Positions 51,817-56,331 of a stretch of DNA of 56,331 bases are shown here, one piece after another. Under the pieces are notes generated by a model. It did no database searches, had not been told where the DNA came from, and saw only the letters and a list, made by a program, of their open reading frames with translations. Every line of letters begins with the position of its first letter. Position 1 is the stretch's first letter. Source of the stretch: Candidatus Hydrogenedentota bacterium (GTDB lineage: Bacteria; Hydrogenedentota; Hydrogenedentia; Hydrogenedentales; JAGMZX01); NCBI GenBank assembly GCA_018005585.1, contig JAGMZX010000005.1, forward strand, positions 1 to 56,331. Direction: 5' to 3'. The position numbers and the translations under genes are program-made.

Positions 51817-52878
51817 ATGAAGATCGGCATTATCGGATACGCGCGGTCGGGCAAGACGACCATCGTAAACGCCCTCACGGGCAGCCACGCCGCCGTCGGC
51901 GCGTTCGGAAACCGCGACGCGAACGTCGCGGTGATCAAGGTGCCCGACCACCGGGTGGAACGGCTCGCGGAGGTATTCAAGCCGCGCAAGACCGTCCACG
52001 CGGAAATCGAATTCGTCGATATCGCGCCGAACGAGGCCGGCGGCGAACAGAAAGCGCTCGATAGCAACGCGCTGACGCTGCTGAAGAACGCCGACGCACT
52101 CGTCCACGTGGTGCGCGCCTTCGAGAATGACGCGGTGATGCACCCGCGCGGGTCCGTCGACCCGGTCCGCGACTGCAAGGGTCTCGAGGAGGAACTCCAG
52201 CTCAGCGACCTGATCATCATCGAGCGCAAGCTCGAACGGCTCGCGAAGGAAGGCCGCCACGACAAGGAATACGAGTTGATGCGGCGGTGCGCGCAGCACA
52301 TCGAGGGCGGCGCGCCGCTGCGCGCGCTCGAATTCGCGCCCGCGGAATTGAAGGCGCTTCAGGGCTACACGTTTCTGTCGATCAAGCCGCTCATGATCGT
52401 CGGCAATTACGGCGAGGCGCGGATCGGCCAGGATGACCCCGCCGCCTTGCGCGCCCATGCCGCCGCGAACAACTTCACGCTCGTCGAACTCTGCGGCGAG
52501 ATGGAAATGGAAATCAGCGAACTGCCCGAGGAGGAGCGCGCTGCCTTCCGCGAAGACCTCGGCCTGGGCGAAGAATCGCGCACGCGCTTCATCCACGCCG
52601 CATACGACATGCTCGGCCTCATCAGTTTCCTCACCGCGGGCGAGCCCGAGGTCCACGCGTGGACGATCCACAAGGGCACAAAAGCCGTCGACGCCGCGGG
52701 CGTCATTCATTCCGACATCCAGCGCGGTTTCATCCGCGCCGAAGTCGTCGCCTACGCCGACCTCATGGATTGCGAAGGATCCCTGCACAAGGCCAAAGAA
52801 CACGGGAAGATGCGCCTCGAAGGCAAGGAATATGTGATGCAGGACGGCGACGTGGTCCTGTTCCGCTTCAATGTGTGA
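51817..52878 (+). CDS. Divergent YchF/OLA1-like GTPase (DUF933/TGS C-terminus)
   Basis: A 353-residue P-loop protein. Walker A is GYARSGKTT (normally GLPNVGKST in YchF); the Walker B/G3 segment is FVDIAPNEAGG, with Pro in place of the conserved Gly of DIAG; the G4-like NXXE is kept in VGNYGEA. The YchF C-terminal domain is clear: FLTAGEPEVHAWTIHKGTKA, AAGVIHSDIQRGFIRAEVVA and the end DGDVVLFRFNV. The altered G1 and G3 loops suggest changed nucleotide chemistry, as YchF itself prefers ATP. It lies alone, 125 bases after the toxin gene. I would call it a YchF paralogue, not the housekeeping ychF. Confidence 0.82.
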   Translation: MKIGIIGYARSGKTTIVNALTGSHAAVGAFGNRDANVAVIKVPDHRVERLAEVFKPRKTVHAEIEFVDIAPNEAGGEQKALDSNALTLLKNADALVHVVRAFENDAVMHPRGSVDPVRDCKGLEEELQLSDLIIIERKLERLAKEGRHDKEYELMRRCAQHIEGGAPLRALEFAPAELKALQGYTFLSIKPLMIVGNYGEARIGQDDPAALRAHAAANNFTLVELCGEMEMEISELPEEERAAFREDLGLGEESRTRFIHAAYDMLGLISFLTAGEPEVHAWTIHKGTKAVDAAGVIHSDIQRGFIRAEVVAYADLMDCEGSLHKAKEHGKMRLEGKEYVMQDGDVVLFRFNV

Positions 52879-52929
52879 GCGCCGTCGGCGCCGGCGCGCA
52901 TCCGCACCGCGCCGTCTCGAACTCCGCGA

Positions 52930-53805
52930 TCAGTACCGGTCCCGCAGCACGCGCGCAACGTCCTGTTCGCCGCCGGCAAAGGGTCCCGGCGTCTCCATCT
53001 TGAGCGAGGTGAGCGCGGCGGCAAAACGGCACGCTTCCGCCGCGCTGTGGCGGATCCGCCAGAAGCAGTACGACGCAAAGCAGGTGTCGCCGCGGCCCGT
53101 CCGGCCCGAGAGGTTGCGCGGGGTGAAGGGCGCGCGATGGAGGTGCCCCTCCGCGCAGACCAGCACTTCGGTGTTATGCGTGAGCACGACTTCCCGCGCG
53201 CCCCACGCGCATAGCGTGCGCGCCGCGCGGTCCCGGTCGGCGAGGCCGGTCAGCGTTTCCGCCTCGACCGCGTCCACCTTGAGATAATGAATGATCGGGA
53301 TCAGCTCCCGCTTCTGACCCCAGTCGCGGAACGTCATTGTGCCGCCCTCGTTCACGCGCAGGAAGCCTTGCATGTCCGCCGCGACCAGTCCGCGTGCGGC
53401 AATGTCACGGACAAACGCCTCGGGAAACTCGCCGCGCATCAATCCGCCCAGATACCAGCAACGCGCGGTCGCGCCCTCCGGCACGTCATCCGCCGCAAAC
53501 GGGTCGGCCTGGCTGATCGCCTCGCAAGTGCGCCGTTCCCGGTCCGCCGCGTGGTAGGTGTTGCGGATGGACGTCGTGCTGACGCTGGGCCGCGCGACCA
53601 CGGGCACGTCATGGCGGGCAAACACGCCGAGCGCGGCTTGGTCCGCCTCGTTCAATTTCGTGACGGCGAGCACGCGCGCGCCGGCACGCCGCGCGGCGAT
53701 GGACCCGTATACGACCGCGCCCCCGGTGGCGTGCTCGGTCTGTTCGGGCGTGATGTTTTCATCCTTGGAGAGATGCCCGAACACAATCAGGTCATACGCA
53801 TCCAT
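52930..53805 (-). CDS. PfkB-family carbohydrate kinase-like protein
   Basis: A 291-residue ribokinase-fold protein: YDLIVFGHLSKDENITPEQT at the start, GGAVVYGSIAARRAGARVLA (first PfkB signature region), YLKVDAVEAETLTGL, and the C-terminal GRTGRGDTCFASYCFWRI, where Asp in GRGDT is the catalytic base (normally GAGDXF). Arg and Cys in place of the usual Ala and Phe, and the unusual second half, suggest a non-standard sugar or nucleoside substrate. The start at 53805 follows AAAGGGATTCCC. It converges on the YchF-like gene with 51 bases between. Confidence 0.85.
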   Translation of the reverse strand: MDAYDLIVFGHLSKDENITPEQTEHATGGAVVYGSIAARRAGARVLAVTKLNEADQAALGVFARHDVPVVARPSVSTTSIRNTYHAADRERRTCEAISQADPFAADDVPEGATARCWYLGGLMRGEFPEAFVRDIAARGLVAADMQGFLRVNEGGTMTFRDWGQKRELIPIIHYLKVDAVEAETLTGLADRDRAARTLCAWGAREVVLTHNTEVLVCAEGHLHRAPFTPRNLSGRTGRGDTCFASYCFWRIRHSAAEACRFAAALTSLKMETPGPFAGGEQDVARVLRDRY

Positions 53806-53898
53806 GGGAATCCCTTTGCTGCGAGCGGGAGAAGAAGGCCGACGGCGCGCCATCCCCTCACGAAGATGCGCGCCGCCGGGAACATGCTCGCCTGACCA

Positions 53899-54552
53899 CT
53901 ACTCGACGAACGTGATTTCCTTGATGACTACGCGAAGCTGCTGCGCACCTTCCTTCGTCGGGACGGTGAACGTCAGGCCGCCGATGGGGCCTTTCCATCG
54001 CGGATGCCCCGCAAGCTGGAATTCCCAAAGATACGGATTCTTCTCGTCGGGACGGCCAGCCCGCACCCGGTTACGGCCCGTCATCCATGCGTCGCCTGCC
54101 TGGACATCCTTCGGGGTCGCCCAATACAGCATCGGCGCCGCGACCAGGTCCACCGGATCGCGCCCCTTGCCGTCCGCCTTGGGGCTGGTGACCATCATCA
54201 GCACGCGCAACTTGCCATATTTCGCGGCGTCCAGCGACCCACCCGCCCAGCGCGGTCCTGCGCCCGCCTGAGCCCCCTCATACCAGGCGCCCTGGAACGT
54301 CTTGTTCTTGGCGCCGCCGGGGAATATCCACTGCCACTGCTCGACGGCCAATTTCGAGAAATTCCAACTATTCATAGCAGCCGGAGCGGCAGCGGTTGCA
54401 CCCTGCGCCGACGGGCCGGGTTGAGTGGGCGTCGCAGGCGCAGGCGCAGGCTTGGCGGGGGCAGGCTGCGCGGGCTCGGGCGAACTGCACGCGCCCAGCG
54501 CGAGGGCGCAAGCGACAACGAAAACCATCAAGAAACCCATTCTGTGGAACAT
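53899..54552 (-). CDS. Putative lipoprotein with Pro/Ala-rich linker
   Basis: A 217-residue lipoprotein: signal RMGFLMVFVVACALALGACS with lipobox LGAC, then a Pro/Ala/Lys linker (PAPAKPAPAPATPTQPGPS) and a C-terminal beta-rich domain (WNFSKLAVEQWQWIFPGGAK, LRVLMMVTSPKADGKGRDPV, GLTFTVPTKEGAQQLRVVIK) that recalls a galactose-binding-like jelly roll. No catalytic motif seen. It lies 93 bases upstream of the kinase-like gene on the same strand. An internal ATG (54540) is a possible alternative start. Confidence 0.6.
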   Translation of the reverse strand: MFHRMGFLMVFVVACALALGACSSPEPAQPAPAKPAPAPATPTQPGPSAQGATAAAPAAMNSWNFSKLAVEQWQWIFPGGAKNKTFQGAWYEGAQAGAGPRWAGGSLDAAKYGKLRVLMMVTSPKADGKGRDPVDLVAAPMLYWATPKDVQAGDAWMTGRNRVRAGRPDEKNPYLWEFQLAGHPRWKGPIGGLTFTVPTKEGAQQLRVVIKEITFVE

Positions 54553-54873
54553 GGTGCTCGACTTTCTCCTTATCCGGTATAACCCATGCTACGGCGGAAG
54601 CCCGTGCGGGTATTGCACCAACGACCGCCATCGCGCGTCCGTTGACGCCGGCGAATCAAGTATAGCAATTGGGCCGGCATACCTTCCAATCTGCCCGGAT
54701 TCCCGGGAAAGGGGAATATTAGGGCGTCGGCAGGTTGTTTTCGGGCTAGATTGAGCGCAATCGGGGGAAAAACCGCCACGATGGCCTTCTTAACCCGCTG
54801 TCCGCGGCGGTGTTTTTTCTGCGAATGCCGCAAGCCGGACTATAGGACAGGCCACTGGAAGGGAGAAGAGACA
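54553..54873. other. Intergenic region upstream of aceB with a terminator-like structure
   Basis: No gene seen in these 321 bases. ACCGCC (54772-54777) pairs with GGCGGT (54806-54811) around a 28-base centre that has inner complementarity (CCGCGG), preceded by an A-run and followed by GTTTTTTC. It ends 55 bases before the aceB start, so it is either an intrinsic terminator or attenuator in the aceB leader, or a leftover end of an older gene. GGAAGGGAGAAGAGACA provides the aceB ribosome site. Confidence 0.45.

Positions 54874-56331
<1,458 letters not shown>

Overview
The window is a 56.3 kb, high-GC bacterial chromosome segment carrying about 50 protein genes, most with clear Shine-Dalgarno sites (AGGAGG type) and several with recognisable sigma70-like promoters. 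There are no rRNA or tRNA genes, no CRISPR array and no intact transposon. The mix of genes is typical of uncultured, polysaccharide-degrading bacteria near the Planctomycetes/Lentisphaerota/Hydrogenedentota grade: a Tat-exported Gfo/Idh/MocA oxidoreductase, a DUF1080 (3-keto-disaccharide hydrolase) protein, a ceramidase-like protein, a DUF1559-type prepilin, a huge exported transthyretin-like/thioredoxin protein, plus FloA, NfeD, Asp23 and AmaP. The lineage is an inference from gene content only; Hydrogenedentota is my best guess.

Region by region. 1-11.8 kb: the end of a PIN-domain toxin, a methyltransferase, then exported carbohydrate-active and hydrolytic proteins (pectate-lyase-like beta-helix protein with a Golvesin/Xly-type C-terminal domain, a lipoprotein, a GH43/GH32-like beta-propeller, the Tat oxidoreductase, a radical-SAM PflX-like protein, a thioesterase, a metallophosphoesterase with a CBM9-like tail). 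11.8-15.4 kb: lexA with its own promoter and SOS-like box, then a three-gene ABC-2 export operon (ATPase, permease, exported TPR/pseudopilin-like protein) with ATGA overlaps. 15.4-23.5 kb: a stand-alone rpsD between a promoter and a strong terminator, purA, rhaA (L-rhamnose isomerase), the 1033-residue exported protein and a stand-alone AICAR formyltransferase. 23.8-28.3 kb: a prepilin gene and a divergent LacI-type regulator that share palindromic repeats, a coiled-coil membrane protein, a decayed IS630 transposase and a lipoprotein. 28.4-32.6 kb: a membrane-microdomain operon (long NfeD protease, a 100-residue unknown, short NfeD, FloA, and a Pro/Gln/Ala-rich anchored protein). 32.8-41.4 kb: a secreted trypsin-like protease, the ceramidase-like protein, an SDR oxidoreductase, DUF1080, a parvulin-like lipoprotein, a START-like protein and a GT-C-like membrane protein. 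41.4-50.4 kb: amino-acid and fatty-acid housekeeping (hisI-trpE-trpG, a prenylcysteine-type methyltransferase, hisF, amaP, asp23-like, accC, accB, efp, Xaa-Pro peptidase). 50.6-56.3 kb: an Xre-RES toxin-antitoxin pair, a divergent YchF-like GTPase, a PfkB kinase, a lipoprotein and the 5' part of malate synthase A (aceB).

The pepP-efp-accB-accC-asp23 order resembles the well-known Bacillus arrangement, here extended by amaP and hisF. The most interesting unexplained structure is the roughly 200-nt leader of hisI-trpE-trpG: a promoter with a palindrome filling its spacer, two GC-rich hairpins whose arms can also cross-pair, and between them a well-placed 17-codon reading frame containing one Trp and two His codons. 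It looks like an attenuator for joint His/Trp control. The paired palindromes between the prepilin and LacI genes, the perfect inverted repeat around the -10 of the Xre-RES operon, the NfeD/FloA operon with its unknown members, and the tandem pseudopilin-like repeats in the ABC operon also deserve a second look.
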